Part shown: piece after piece, positions 15,888 through 25,845 of the stretch
How positions within the stretch are numbered: the stretch's first letter is position 1
How the letters are laid out: each line of letters begins with the position of its first letter
Assembly: GCA_001897155.1 (NCBI GenBank)
Contig: MKSF01000030.1
Coordinates: 1-63,117, forward strand
Origin: Bacteroidetes bacterium 47-18
GTDB taxonomy: Bacteria > Bacteroidota > Bacteroidia > Chitinophagales > Chitinophagaceae
DNA: 63,117 bases
Direction of reading: 5' to 3'
The notes under the pieces: generated by a model
Told to the model about the DNA's origin: nothing
Seen by the model: the letters and a program-made list of their open reading frames with translations, nothing else
The model's database searches: none
Program-made: the position numbers and the translations under genes

Positions 15888-17105
15888 TTAATTAATATAC
15901 TGCTCCACTGCTTTATCCAATTCCTCACTGACTACTTTGGCGTAAATCTGCGTAATGCCGATGTCTGAATGGTCTAACAGCTTTGAAACGTATTCTATAC
16001 GCATACCATTGTTTAAGGCATTGGTAGCAAATGTATGACGGCTTAAATGGAATGACAAAGTAAATGGCAGTTCCATATCTTTACCCAACCTACGCAACTT
16101 TTGACCGCATAAAATATTTTTCGCATTGATGATATGTGCCTGGTAATCGGTATCTGCATCAAACCTCTCTACATCTTCCAATATCGGAAAAACAAAATCA
16201 CTTGGTTGCGATATGGCTGTTTTGTATTGGTTCAGTATATCTATTGCAATCTGACCGATTTTAAAATTGTGAGTTCTCCCTGTTTTGCGAATAGTCTTGG
16301 TAATACGTTGCTCTTTCTCGTTATAGTCGTTCCATTTCAGACTAACGACATCACTGAAACGCAAACCACCTGCATACACCGAAAAAATGAACATATCCCG
16401 AAATACTTCATCTTTGCCTGTATATTCAATTTTTAAAGTGCGTAATTTTTCTATCTGCTCTTTATTCAGGAACAAGCGTTTGCTCTCGGATTTTTTTACC
16501 CTCACTTTTGAGAATGGGTAAATGTTTTCTTCTATCACATCTTCCCTCTGTGCATCACGAAACATTACGGATAAAATTAATAATGAATAGTGTACGGTGG
16601 TTGCTCCGTTCTTCAAGGTATTGGACATATAATTGATATAGTCTTTCAACACTGTAACGGTAATATCATCAAAATACACATCCCTGTGTCCGATAAATTT
16701 TTCAAACTTAGCAACGTACTGTTTGTAGTTTTTGTAAGTAGCCACCGATACCGTTCCCTTGATACGCTCGCAACGATTGTAGGCATATTCAAAGAAGTTT
16801 GCCATATCCTTCCCCTTTATGGCTTCTTTGAGTTTTCGGGCTGATACGGATTTGCGTTTGCGTTCGTGGTCTGCAATAGTTCCCTCTGCATCTGCTACCT
16901 TTTGAGAAAGAAAGGCGTTCATTCTGGCACTATTGGCGTGGTTCTTTTTTACCTTTTGCTTGTCATCGTCCCATTCGTTACGTTTCAGCTTTACGCCTGT
17001 GGCTACAAATTTGGCTTTCCTGTCCTTTATAACCCTTATATACAAAGGGCTATGACCTGTTTTATCTTCCTGATTTGTCCGAAGTACTAATTTTATCGAA
17101 GCCAT
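15888..17105 (-). CDS. Tyrosine recombinase (site-specific integrase)
   Basis: About 405 residues. N-terminal Arm-type domain beginning MASIKLVLRTNQEDKTGHSPLY, SAM-like core-binding domain at about 105-200, catalytic domain from about 215. Catalytic residues visible: Arg in AGGLRFSDVV, H-x-x-R in HLSRHTFATNAL, His in LLDHSDIGIT and Tyr in QIYAKV. The ATG at 17105 is chosen over 17153 because the family begins with M-x-x-x-K-x-x-L-R. This is the integrase of the Bacteroidota integrative element and marks its right end; it points into the element. A -7 box TATCTTTG lies at 17205-17212 (complement). Confidence 0.93.
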   Translation of the reverse strand: MASIKLVLRTNQEDKTGHSPLYIRVIKDRKAKFVATGVKLKRNEWDDDKQKVKKNHANSARMNAFLSQKVADAEGTIADHERKRKSVSARKLKEAIKGKDMANFFEYAYNRCERIKGTVSVATYKNYKQYVAKFEKFIGHRDVYFDDITVTVLKDYINYMSNTLKNGATTVHYSLLILSVMFRDAQREDVIEENIYPFSKVRVKKSESKRLFLNKEQIEKLRTLKIEYTGKDEVFRDMFIFSVYAGGLRFSDVVSLKWNDYNEKEQRITKTIRKTGRTHNFKIGQIAIDILNQYKTAISQPSDFVFPILEDVERFDADTDYQAHIINAKNILCGQKLRRLGKDMELPFTLSFHLSRHTFATNALNNGMRIEYVSKLLDHSDIGITQIYAKVVSEELDKAVEQYIN

Positions 17106-17335
17106 AAGAAAAAGTATTATATTTGTTGTACTAAAAGAAACAATCGAGTGCAAACCAATGAAACCCTTTATAAATCAGCTATTTCAAAGCGGTGCAACCT
17201 GATACAAAGATACAACATTTGGTACAACAAACCTAACTTTTCATTGCTTTATCCTGCATTATTTTGTTCTTTATCATTTTATAACTTATTGATAATTATG
17301 TTTTTGAGTGCAAAAGGCGACATACAATTTAATAC

Positions 17336-17472
17336 TTTTAATAACAAGGTATTGTCAAAAGCGGGGCTGAACGGCTTCGATTGGACATTTGTATAAGGTT
17401 CAACATTCGTTCTTCGATTGAACTTTAGTACTAAAAATCCCTGCCTTCGGCAATACCCGAACCGTTGGCAGT
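17336..17472 (+). other. attC-like recombination site 1 (before the AraC/monooxygenase cassette)
   Basis: Left half ATAACAAGGTATTGTC (17341-17356); right half GGCAATACC (17449-17457), five bases, then CCGTTGGCAGT ending at 17472. The inner boxes GGTATTGTC and GGCAATACC pair with a single wobble. Inside them GCGGGG pairs with CCCTGC, and the centre contains GTTCAA (17398-17403) / TTGAAC (17418-17423). Only AAC/GTT pair at the outer boxes, as in integron attC sites between unrelated cassettes. The left neighbouring cassette has apparently been lost or interrupted by the integrative element. Confidence 0.65.
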
Positions 17473-17507
17473 CATTTTAGGGCGACACCACATAACGACA
17501 GAAAGTA

Positions 17508-18257
17508 ATGAACACTGATCTGCAACACCCAAAAGCTGTCCACAAATCTCTTGCGGGCTTTGTGGACAGCTTTTGGGTGTTGCAAAACCAATCAGCCACA
17601 GATGAAGGTGTAATTGTGCCGAACGGAAAAATTGACTTATTCTTTTCCAAAACACCAGGTAACGAATTTCGTGTAACATTGATGGGATTGGAAACAAAAC
17701 CAAAACCTTTGGCAAATCAAGACGTTTCTATTGTTTTTGCTGTCAGTTTTAACCCGCTTGCGATGGAATATATTCTGCAACGTTCCGTTGCAGACATATT
17801 GGACAGCGGAATGAGGTTGCCAAATAATTTTTGGAACTTCAATATTGACGATTTAAACGACTTTGACACATTTTGCAAAAAAGCGACACAACAAATTCAA
17901 TCTGTTTTGCCAAAAGAAATTGACAACCGAAAAGTGAAATTATTTGAATTGCTTTTTGCAACTGACGGAGAGATAAGCGTAAAAGAACTTTCTGAAAAAA
18001 TATTTTGGAGTAGCCGACAAATCAATCGCTATTTCAACGAACAATTTGGAGTTTCATTAAAAACATATTGCAAAATAATTCGTTTTCGGGCTTCGCTTCA
18101 ACATATCAAAGAAGGCAAATTATTTCCGCAACATAACTTTACAGACCAGTCACATTTCATCAAAGACATTAAAAAACTTTCGGGTGTTTCGCCAAAAGAA
18201 TTGCACAAAAATAAAAACGACCGATTTTTACAATTTTCCCTTTCGGCTACGAAATAA
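17508..18257 (+). CDS. AraC-family transcriptional regulator
   Basis: 249 residues. The N-terminal sensor domain (about 1-130, FVDSFWVLQNQS and IVPNGKIDLFF) matches the DUF6597 type found in Bacteroidota AraC proteins. The C-terminal double HTH covers about 155-245 (EISVKELSEKIFWSSRQINRYFNEQFGVS and FTDQSHFIKDIKKLSGVSPKEL). It lies 29 bases before the Tet(X)-like monooxygenase gene and is inside the same attC-like cassette, so it probably regulates it. Its fifth and later codons contain a perfect 26-base inverted repeat, described separately. Confidence 0.9.
   Translation: MNTDLQHPKAVHKSLAGFVDSFWVLQNQSATDEGVIVPNGKIDLFFSKTPGNEFRVTLMGLETKPKPLANQDVSIVFAVSFNPLAMEYILQRSVADILDSGMRLPNNFWNFNIDDLNDFDTFCKKATQQIQSVLPKEIDNRKVKLFELLFATDGEISVKELSEKIFWSSRQINRYFNEQFGVSLKTYCKIIRFRASLQHIKEGKLFPQHNFTDQSHFIKDIKKLSGVSPKELHKNKNDRFLQFSLSATK
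17521..17584. repeat. Perfect 26-base inverted repeat inside the AraC coding start
   Basis: Arms 17521-17546 and 17559-17584 are exact reverse complements, separated by 12 bases. The left arm begins TGCAACACCCAAAAGC and the right arm ends GCTTTTGGGTGTTGCA. It begins 13 bases after the AraC start codon, and both arms are read in frame as plausible protein (LQHPKAVHKS and FVDSFWVLQN, the latter a conserved family segment). In mRNA it would form a very stable hairpin at the 5' end of the gene. Confidence 0.9.
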
Positions 18258-18286
18258 TTTTGCGGTGAATTTTAAAACGCAAGATT

Positions 18287-19414
18287 ATGTTATTAGAAAA
18301 TAAAAAAGTGGCTGTAATTGGTGGTGGTCCTGTCGGACTTATTTTTGCCAAACTGCTGCAACAAGCGAACGTAAATGTAAACGTGTATGAACGGGACAAA
18401 GACGAATGTTCCCGAATTAAAGGAGGAACACTTGATATTCATAACGACTACGGACAAATCGCATTGGAAAAGGCAGGACTTTTGTCGGAGTTCTACAAGT
18501 ATTCAAGACCAACAGGAGAACGGGCAACAGACATTAACGGAAATATCTTAAACGAAACATTTCCCGGCAAAGAACATTTATACGACAGACCGGAAATTGA
18601 CAGAAACGATTTGCGTAAAATGTTTCTTGAAAACTTAAAACCGAATACGGTTGTTTGGAACAGCAAATTAATTTCGTTAGAACAACAAAACGAACAATTT
18701 TTGTTACATTTTGAAAACGGAAAAACGGAGATTGCTGATCTGGTTGTCGGTGCGAACGGAGGAATGAGCAATGTAAGAAAACACGTTACAGATACTATTC
18801 CGCAATATACAGGAACAGTCATTATACAAGGCGAAGTTTTAAATCCAACGGATACTTGTCCGGATTTTAAAAGATTATGCGGAGAAGGCAATTTAATGAC
18901 CATTGCTGAACAAAAATTTTTCTTTTCCCAAACCAAGGCAAAAGGTGCGTTGAATTATTACGTTTCTTTCAGACAACCTGAAAGCTGGATAAACGAACAC
19001 GGTTTGGACTTCAAAAGCAATAAAGAAATTGTTGAGTTTCTCAATAAATTGCTTCCCCACTGGAGTGATATTTACCACGAGCTTTTTTCCGCAACTGACG
19101 AATTTACATTGCTGCCCATGCGGAAACTTCCTTTGGAAAACTGGCGGCCACATAAAAACATTACGTTAATTGGTGATGCGGCACACGTTATGCCACCATT
19201 TTCGGGAATTGGAGTAAACATTGGCTTGTTAGACGCTTTGCATTTAGCAGAAAACTTAACTAACGGACAATTTTCCGACATTCAGACAGCCATCAGCAAC
19301 TACGAAGAAAAAATGTTTGAATACGCAACAAAAGCACAGCAAGACACGGCACAAGCCGAAGAAAGCATACATTCGGACAAGGGCTTTGACGAAATCGTAA
19401 AAGACAAAAGATAA
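18287..19414 (+). CDS. Tet(X)-like FAD-dependent monooxygenase
   Basis: 375 residues. FAD Rossmann loop VIGGGPVGL (residues 10-18), YERD (34-37), GGTLDIH (46-52), second FAD motif LIGDAAHVMPPFSGIGVN (about 294-311). Sequence pattern follows Tet(X) along the whole length and the size matches. From remembered Tet(X) numbering, the substrate residue Q192 is kept here (Q181) but R213 and H234 align with Asn202 and Asn223, so tetracycline inactivation is doubtful. It is probably an oxygenase of another xenobiotic or metabolite. Shares an attC-like cassette with the AraC regulator; its stop is seven bases before the right-hand site. Confidence 0.85.
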   Translation: MLLENKKVAVIGGGPVGLIFAKLLQQANVNVNVYERDKDECSRIKGGTLDIHNDYGQIALEKAGLLSEFYKYSRPTGERATDINGNILNETFPGKEHLYDRPEIDRNDLRKMFLENLKPNTVVWNSKLISLEQQNEQFLLHFENGKTEIADLVVGANGGMSNVRKHVTDTIPQYTGTVIIQGEVLNPTDTCPDFKRLCGEGNLMTIAEQKFFFSQTKAKGALNYYVSFRQPESWINEHGLDFKSNKEIVEFLNKLLPHWSDIYHELFSATDEFTLLPMRKLPLENWRPHKNITLIGDAAHVMPPFSGIGVNIGLLDALHLAENLTNGQFSDIQTAISNYEEKMFEYATKAQQDTAQAEESIHSDKGFDEIVKDKR

Positions 19415-19420
19415 AGACGA

Positions 19421-19556
19421 ACTGCCAACAAGGATTTGGCGTAAGGGGGGCAGACGTGCAAAATTCCACTTTTGTTCTTTTTTGTAACTTTGGTGCCAGA
19501 TTGAGCATTCGTGCATTTAATCCCGTCTATCTCCAATACGCGGTACGTTAGCGGCT
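19421..19556 (+). other. attC-like recombination site 2 (between the two cassettes)
   Basis: Left half ACTGCCAACAAGGATTTGGC (19421-19440); right half TCCAATAC, five bases, ACGTTAGCGGCT ending at 19556. The central part can pair through AGACG (19452-19456) / CGTCT (19524-19528). Its left outer box ACTGCCAAC is the exact reverse complement of GTTGGCAGT at 17464-17472 (right box of site 1), and its right box GTTAGCGGCT is the exact reverse complement of AGCCGCTAAC at 20796-20805 (left box of site 3). Confidence 0.7.
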
Positions 19557-19574
19557 ATATTAACAAAACAGACG

Positions 19575-20804
19575 ATGAGAACACTATTTACCTTTTTGAC
19601 AATCCTGATTTCAAGTTTAAGTTTTGGACAAAATTCAAAAACTGATTTTTTACGAGATTTAGATTTTGTTTATGAAAATCTAAAAAATACAACTTCCTAT
19701 AAAACACAAAAAAACAAACAGAAAAATGTAACATCAAAATATAACGAACTCAAAAAACAAACCTCGAATTTGAGTGTTATTGAAAGTTACCTAAAACTTT
19801 ATGAGCTTGTTGATGAAATAACTGATTATCACAATGATATTTACGGAAATTCTGAAACTTTTTCTTATAACGATTTAAAAGATGACGCATTTTTGAATAA
19901 AATAAAGACGTCTTCTGATTACAATTTTTATCCCAAAAGCAAAATGAATTTAGATAGTTTGGAAACCGAATTATCAAAGAGAAAATCCAGCGATTACGAA
20001 GGAATTTATTATCATCAGAATTATTTCAAAATTGCTATCGTAAAAAGACCTGACAATTTACTTGAAGGTATCATACTGGAAACCAAAATTCCATCGTGGG
20101 AACGTGGAGAAACAATGCTTTATTTTTTACCAAAACAAGACAATCGTTTCAGGATATTTGGTGGAAAATTTATTGATAAAAATCTGTTTTCATCTATCGA
20201 CTGTTTTGTAAATGGAGAGTTTAAAACATCAAAATGGCAGAAAAAAATACCGGAAATCAATTATTATAACGCCAGCTTTCCTGACCAAAAATTTGTTTTC
20301 AAAAACCTGAATGATAGTTTTATTTATGTGAAAGTAGGCAGTTTTGATTCTTCAAACAAAGGAATTGAAGAAGCGACAAATTTTTATAAAGAAATTTCAG
20401 AAAAACTAACCACAAAAAATCTAATTGTAGATTTGAGAAACAACAACGGTGGTGGCGATAAAAGTTCGACACAGTTTTATAAGCTATTCAAAAAATTTAA
20501 CGGAAAAATTTATGTTTTGGTCAATTTTTATACCGTAAGCAATGCCGAACAGTTTGCTGTCAAAATGAAAAAACATAAAAATGTAGTAATATCAGGCGAC
20601 AACACAAGAGGAATGATAACTTACGGACGAAATTATGACGAAGACAAAGAAACGCCATCACAAAATTTCAGAATATATTTTTCTGACTTAAAAGATAATT
20701 GGAAACAATATTTGAAATATGAAGAAACGGGATTAAAGCCAGAAATTTACTTGACATCGGACAAAGATTGGATTGAACAAATTACCAATAAATACAGCCG
20801 CTAA
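19575..20804 (+). CDS. Secreted S41-family peptidase
   Basis: 409 residues. N-terminal signal peptide (MRTLFTFLTILISSLSFGQ). The C-terminal S41 (tail-specific protease) fold shows FIYVKVGSFDS, LIVDLRNNNGGGDKSS (about 288-303) and the nucleophile region FYTVSNAEQFAVK (Ser about residue 320). The central lysine position is not obvious to me. Probably exported to the periplasm or surface. The composition is strongly AT-rich, with many AAA Lys codons, unlike the core genes downstream. The gene fills one cassette: it starts 19 bases after site 2 and its stop codon (20802-20804) lies within the outer box of site 3. Confidence 0.83.
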   Translation: MRTLFTFLTILISSLSFGQNSKTDFLRDLDFVYENLKNTTSYKTQKNKQKNVTSKYNELKKQTSNLSVIESYLKLYELVDEITDYHNDIYGNSETFSYNDLKDDAFLNKIKTSSDYNFYPKSKMNLDSLETELSKRKSSDYEGIYYHQNYFKIAIVKRPDNLLEGIILETKIPSWERGETMLYFLPKQDNRFRIFGGKFIDKNLFSSIDCFVNGEFKTSKWQKKIPEINYYNASFPDQKFVFKNLNDSFIYVKVGSFDSSNKGIEEATNFYKEISEKLTTKNLIVDLRNNNGGGDKSSTQFYKLFKKFNGKIYVLVNFYTVSNAEQFAVKMKKHKNVVISGDNTRGMITYGRNYDEDKETPSQNFRIYFSDLKDNWKQYLKYEETGLKPEIYLTSDKDWIEQITNKYSR

Positions 20805-20894
20805 CAAGGGTTTGGCGCCTGGCGGCCTGACGTTCACACGGGAAATCTCCGCAGGAATTTCCCGCCCATCGCCAATACGCAGCCCGTTAGCTGC
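20796..20894 (+). other. attC-like recombination site 3 (after the peptidase cassette)
   Basis: Left half AGCCGCTAACAAGGGTTTGG (20796-20815, with CG following) and right half CGCCAATAC, five bases, CCGTTAGCTGC ending at 20894. Inner boxes TTGGCG / CGCCAA pair perfectly. The centre contains a perfect hairpin CGGGAAAT (20839-20846) / ATTTCCCG (20857-20864). GCTAAC pairs with GTTAGC. A following cassette would be expected to end with GCAGCTAAC; I found none, so the array appears truncated at the border with the core chromosome. Confidence 0.7.
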
Positions 20895-21209
20895 AATTTT
20901 GACCAAAATCTATATCGTTTCCAATTAAATAAATCAAAAAGGAACGAACTCTTGAATTTAGCAAACAACATCAAAACTGGAATTTTATATACAAGTTTTG
21001 TCACCTGTATGGAAAATGTATCTAAAATGGAAATACCTTCCTGAAGAAGAACGCAATAAATATAAAAGAGTTGTGGCCTTACCAGATATAAGCAATCATT
21101 CAAAGGACAATGCACAATCTGTCCGGGTATCGGAACCGCTCATCCTTGCCTGTTTGCATGAAAGCAGCCAATTTTGCACTATCCTTTTAAACAAATTAAT
21201 TTTCAACGT
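20895..21209. other. AT-rich remnant and upstream region without a convincing gene
   Basis: From 20895 to about 21060 the sequence is AT-rich and non-coding, probably the start of a degraded third cassette. An open reading of 71 codons (20998-21213, plus) has no recognisable family and overlaps the downstream start, so I do not call it. CAATTTTG at about 21170 may be a degenerate -7 box for the next gene. The composition changes to core-like around 21060-21170. Confidence 0.5.
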
Positions 21210-21842
21210 ATGAACATCTTTCTGTTTGGAGCAACGGGCGGAACAGGAAAAGAGATCCTGGTAAAATTGTTGGAGCAGAAGCACCGGGTATTTGTTTTGG
21301 CCCGGAATCCCGGAGCGCTGGGCATTGCCAACGATAACCTGACAATCATCAAAGGCAGTATTTATCATCCCGAAACGTATCAAAACGGGTTACGCCAGTG
21401 TGACCTTGTAATTTCCGCATTGGGTACGGGAACATCCAGAAAGCCGACAGAGATCTACTCTAAAGGCGGAGAACAGGTGATCAGGTCCATGCGGGAAGCC
21501 GGTGTAAAAAGGCTTATTACATTGACTGCGGCAGCATTTGATCCAACTGATCCCGGGACCCGGAGCTTTATTGTAAAATATATCGTTCAGCCGTTGTTTA
21601 AGCATATCTATTCCGATATGCAGAAATGGGAAGCCATGCTGGAGAACAGCAGGGATATTGATTGGATGGTTATCAGGCCAGGCCGGTTGACCAATGGAAA
21701 AGAAAAAGGCAACTACCGGGTACAGCTCAACCATTGCCCGAAAGGCGGCAGTAAGATCAGCCGAAGCGATGTAGCGGACTTTGTTGTTAAGCAAATCGGT
21801 TCCGATACATACATTCACCGGAAAGTGGCTGTTGCTTATTAG
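21210..21842 (+). CDS. NAD(P)H-binding atypical short-chain reductase
   Basis: About 210 residues. Starts directly with the Rossmann motif MNIFLFGATGGTGKEIL (GATGGTG), followed by LARNP (cofactor-selecting Arg) and a DLVISALGTG strand. This is the NAD(P)-binding_10 type of atypical SDR (BVR-B/NmrA-like), which lacks the classical YxxxK. The ATG at 21210 is chosen because the upstream in-frame Met (21174) adds residues not seen in the family. First gene of core-like composition after the acquired region; substrate unknown. Confidence 0.85.
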   Translation: MNIFLFGATGGTGKEILVKLLEQKHRVFVLARNPGALGIANDNLTIIKGSIYHPETYQNGLRQCDLVISALGTGTSRKPTEIYSKGGEQVIRSMREAGVKRLITLTAAAFDPTDPGTRSFIVKYIVQPLFKHIYSDMQKWEAMLENSRDIDWMVIRPGRLTNGKEKGNYRVQLNHCPKGGSKISRSDVADFVVKQIGSDTYIHRKVAVAY

Positions 21843-21988
21843 GACAGAAAAATTACCTGCTTATAATATAACATTGGCAGCATGACGGGCATCGGTCATA
21901 TCCGGGCTTTTATCTTCGTAGTATGCTGCTTCGCCTGTGCGATGCCCGTTTAAATAAGACCATAACAAGAGGCTGTGCAAAAAACAAG

Positions 21989-22035
21989 CAACCCTGTCAA
22001 TATTTCGGCTTAGCTCAATATGACAGGGTTGTTTT
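21989..22035 (+). terminator. Rho-independent terminator after the reductase gene
   Basis: Stem CAACCCTGTC (21989-21998) / GACAGGGTTG (22022-22031), extended inwards by AATATT/AATAT, followed by TTTTATT. An A-rich left flank makes it usable from the other strand as well, although the oligopeptidase gene on the other strand ends 92 bases away. Confidence 0.85.
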
Positions 22036-22126
22036 ATTCATAGATATCACATTTCGACAGGCGCCAGGTGACAACAAAAGTTCCAGGTGACGCTCTTTTG
22101 CGCTAAAGGAGCTGCCTTATGCCTGC

Positions 22127-24247
<2,121 letters not shown>

Positions 24248-24417
24248 GATTAAATTTTTAAAATCTAATGAATTTCAAATATACAGGATATTGCTTATCC
24301 GTAAGCGCCCGGTAAAGATAAAGTGAAAAATAAATTTAAAGTAACCGGGCAAAAGGGTATGTTAGTCATATATTTATTAACTTCACCACTCGAAACATCA
24401 GACGCAAAAAGAATCAT

Positions 24418-25845
24418 ATGAGAACAGTTAAAAAAACAAAAATTATAGCAACGGTAGGCCCGGCTTGTGATACCTATGAGAAATTAGTGGAGCTGGTGAA
24501 TGCGGGTGTCAATGTTTTCAGGCTGAACTTCTCTCATGGCACTCATGAGCAGCATGAGCTGGTCATGGAAAGGATCAGGAAAATCAACGAGGAATACAAT
24601 ACCAATGTCGCCATACTGGCCGATCTCCAGGGACCTAAATTAAGGGTGGGAGAGATAGAGAACGGGCAACTGGATCTTAAGGCGGGAGAGGTGATCACGT
24701 TCACCAATATAAAGCAGCCGGGCACCAGGGATAACCTGTATATTTCCTATCCCGATTTCAGCAGGGATGTAAAGGTAGGAGAGAAGATACTGCTGGACGA
24801 TGGTAAGATAGAGACCAGGGTCATAGAAATAACAAGAGACAACGCGGTGCGGGTACAGGTGCAGAATGACGCCGTGCTGCTGCCCAAGAAAGGTGTGAAC
24901 CTGCCGGATACCAATATTTCCATTCCTTCCCTTACCGAGAAGGACCTGAACGACCTGGAATTCATACTTTCAAAGGATATTGACTGGATCGCCTTATCCT
25001 TTGTGAGAAAGCCTATTGATGTGATCCAGCTTAAAAATATAATCAAGTCCAGGGGCAGCACCGCCAAGATCATTTCCAAGGTCGAAAAGCCCGAAGCGAT
25101 CCAGCACCTGAGGGAGATCATCCTGGCATCTGATGCCGTTATGGTGGCCCGTGGCGACCTGGGCGTGGAAATGCCGGTGGAAAAGATCCCTATGATACAA
25201 AAGGACATCGTCAGGAAATGTATCCACAGGGCCAAGCCGGTGATCATAGCCACCCAGATGATGGAGAGTATGATAGACCGTACCCGTCCCAACAGGAGCG
25301 AGATCACCGATGTGGCCAATGCGGTCATGGAAGGCGCTGACGCTATTATGCTGAGCGGTGAAACGGCTATGGGTATGCATCCCACCCTCGTGGTGCAGAC
25401 CATGGTGAATATCGTAAAAGAAGTGGAAAAGCAGGAGACGGTCTATAACCGGAACCTGGTGCCGCAGCCGCATTCCCCTTCCTTTCTCAGCGATGCCCTC
25501 TGTTACAATGCCTGTAAGATATCTGAAGACCTGAAGGCCAATGCGCTGATCGGTATGACGCAAAGCGGCTATACGGGATTTATGCTGTCCAGCTACAGGC
25601 CCAGGGCGCCGCTGTTCGTGTTCACAAAGACCCGTTCGCTGGTCAACCAGCTGAGCCTTAGCTGGGGAGTAGAGGCCTTCTTCTATGATAAGGAAGAGAA
25701 CATTGATGATATTATCTTCGACCAGATCAGCATACTCAAGGAAAGGAATGCCCTGAGCCAGGGAGATGTGGTGGTGAATACGGGCAGCATTCCGGTAAGC
25801 GAGCATCTGCCCACCAATATGTTGAAAATAAGCCGCGTCGAGTAG
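24418..25845 (+). CDS. pyk: Pyruvate kinase
   Basis: 475 residues. N-terminal IIATVGPACDTYEKLVELVNAGVNVFRLNFSHG, the catalytic lysine segment IISKVEKPEAIQHL (about residues 215-228), the metal/ADP signature VMVARGDLGVEMP, and IATQMMESMI. Converts phosphoenolpyruvate and ADP to pyruvate and ATP at the end of glycolysis. The stop codon overlaps the GTG start of the SpoIIM-family gene by one base, so the two are translationally coupled. Confidence 0.97.
   Translation: MRTVKKTKIIATVGPACDTYEKLVELVNAGVNVFRLNFSHGTHEQHELVMERIRKINEEYNTNVAILADLQGPKLRVGEIENGQLDLKAGEVITFTNIKQPGTRDNLYISYPDFSRDVKVGEKILLDDGKIETRVIEITRDNAVRVQVQNDAVLLPKKGVNLPDTNISIPSLTEKDLNDLEFILSKDIDWIALSFVRKPIDVIQLKNIIKSRGSTAKIISKVEKPEAIQHLREIILASDAVMVARGDLGVEMPVEKIPMIQKDIVRKCIHRAKPVIIATQMMESMIDRTRPNRSEITDVANAVMEGADAIMLSGETAMGMHPTLVVQTMVNIVKEVEKQETVYNRNLVPQPHSPSFLSDALCYNACKISEDLKANALIGMTQSGYTGFMLSSYRPRAPLFVFTKTRSLVNQLSLSWGVEAFFYDKEENIDDIIFDQISILKERNALSQGDVVVNTGSIPVSEHLPTNMLKISRVE

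Noticed and set aside
18287-19414. Calling a tetracycline resistance gene tet(X)
   Set aside because: Sequence family fits, but two residues expected for tetracycline binding are changed, so only Tet(X)-like monooxygenase is claimed.
17336-20894. Calling these sites true integron attC sites
   Set aside because: The geometry and cassette complementarity match, but the core boxes do not follow RYYYAAC/GTTRRRY and no IntI is visible, so attC-like is used.
20998-21213. 71-codon reading before the NAD(P)H-binding protein
   Set aside because: No recognisable family, overlaps the next start, and spans the composition change at the boundary of the acquired region.
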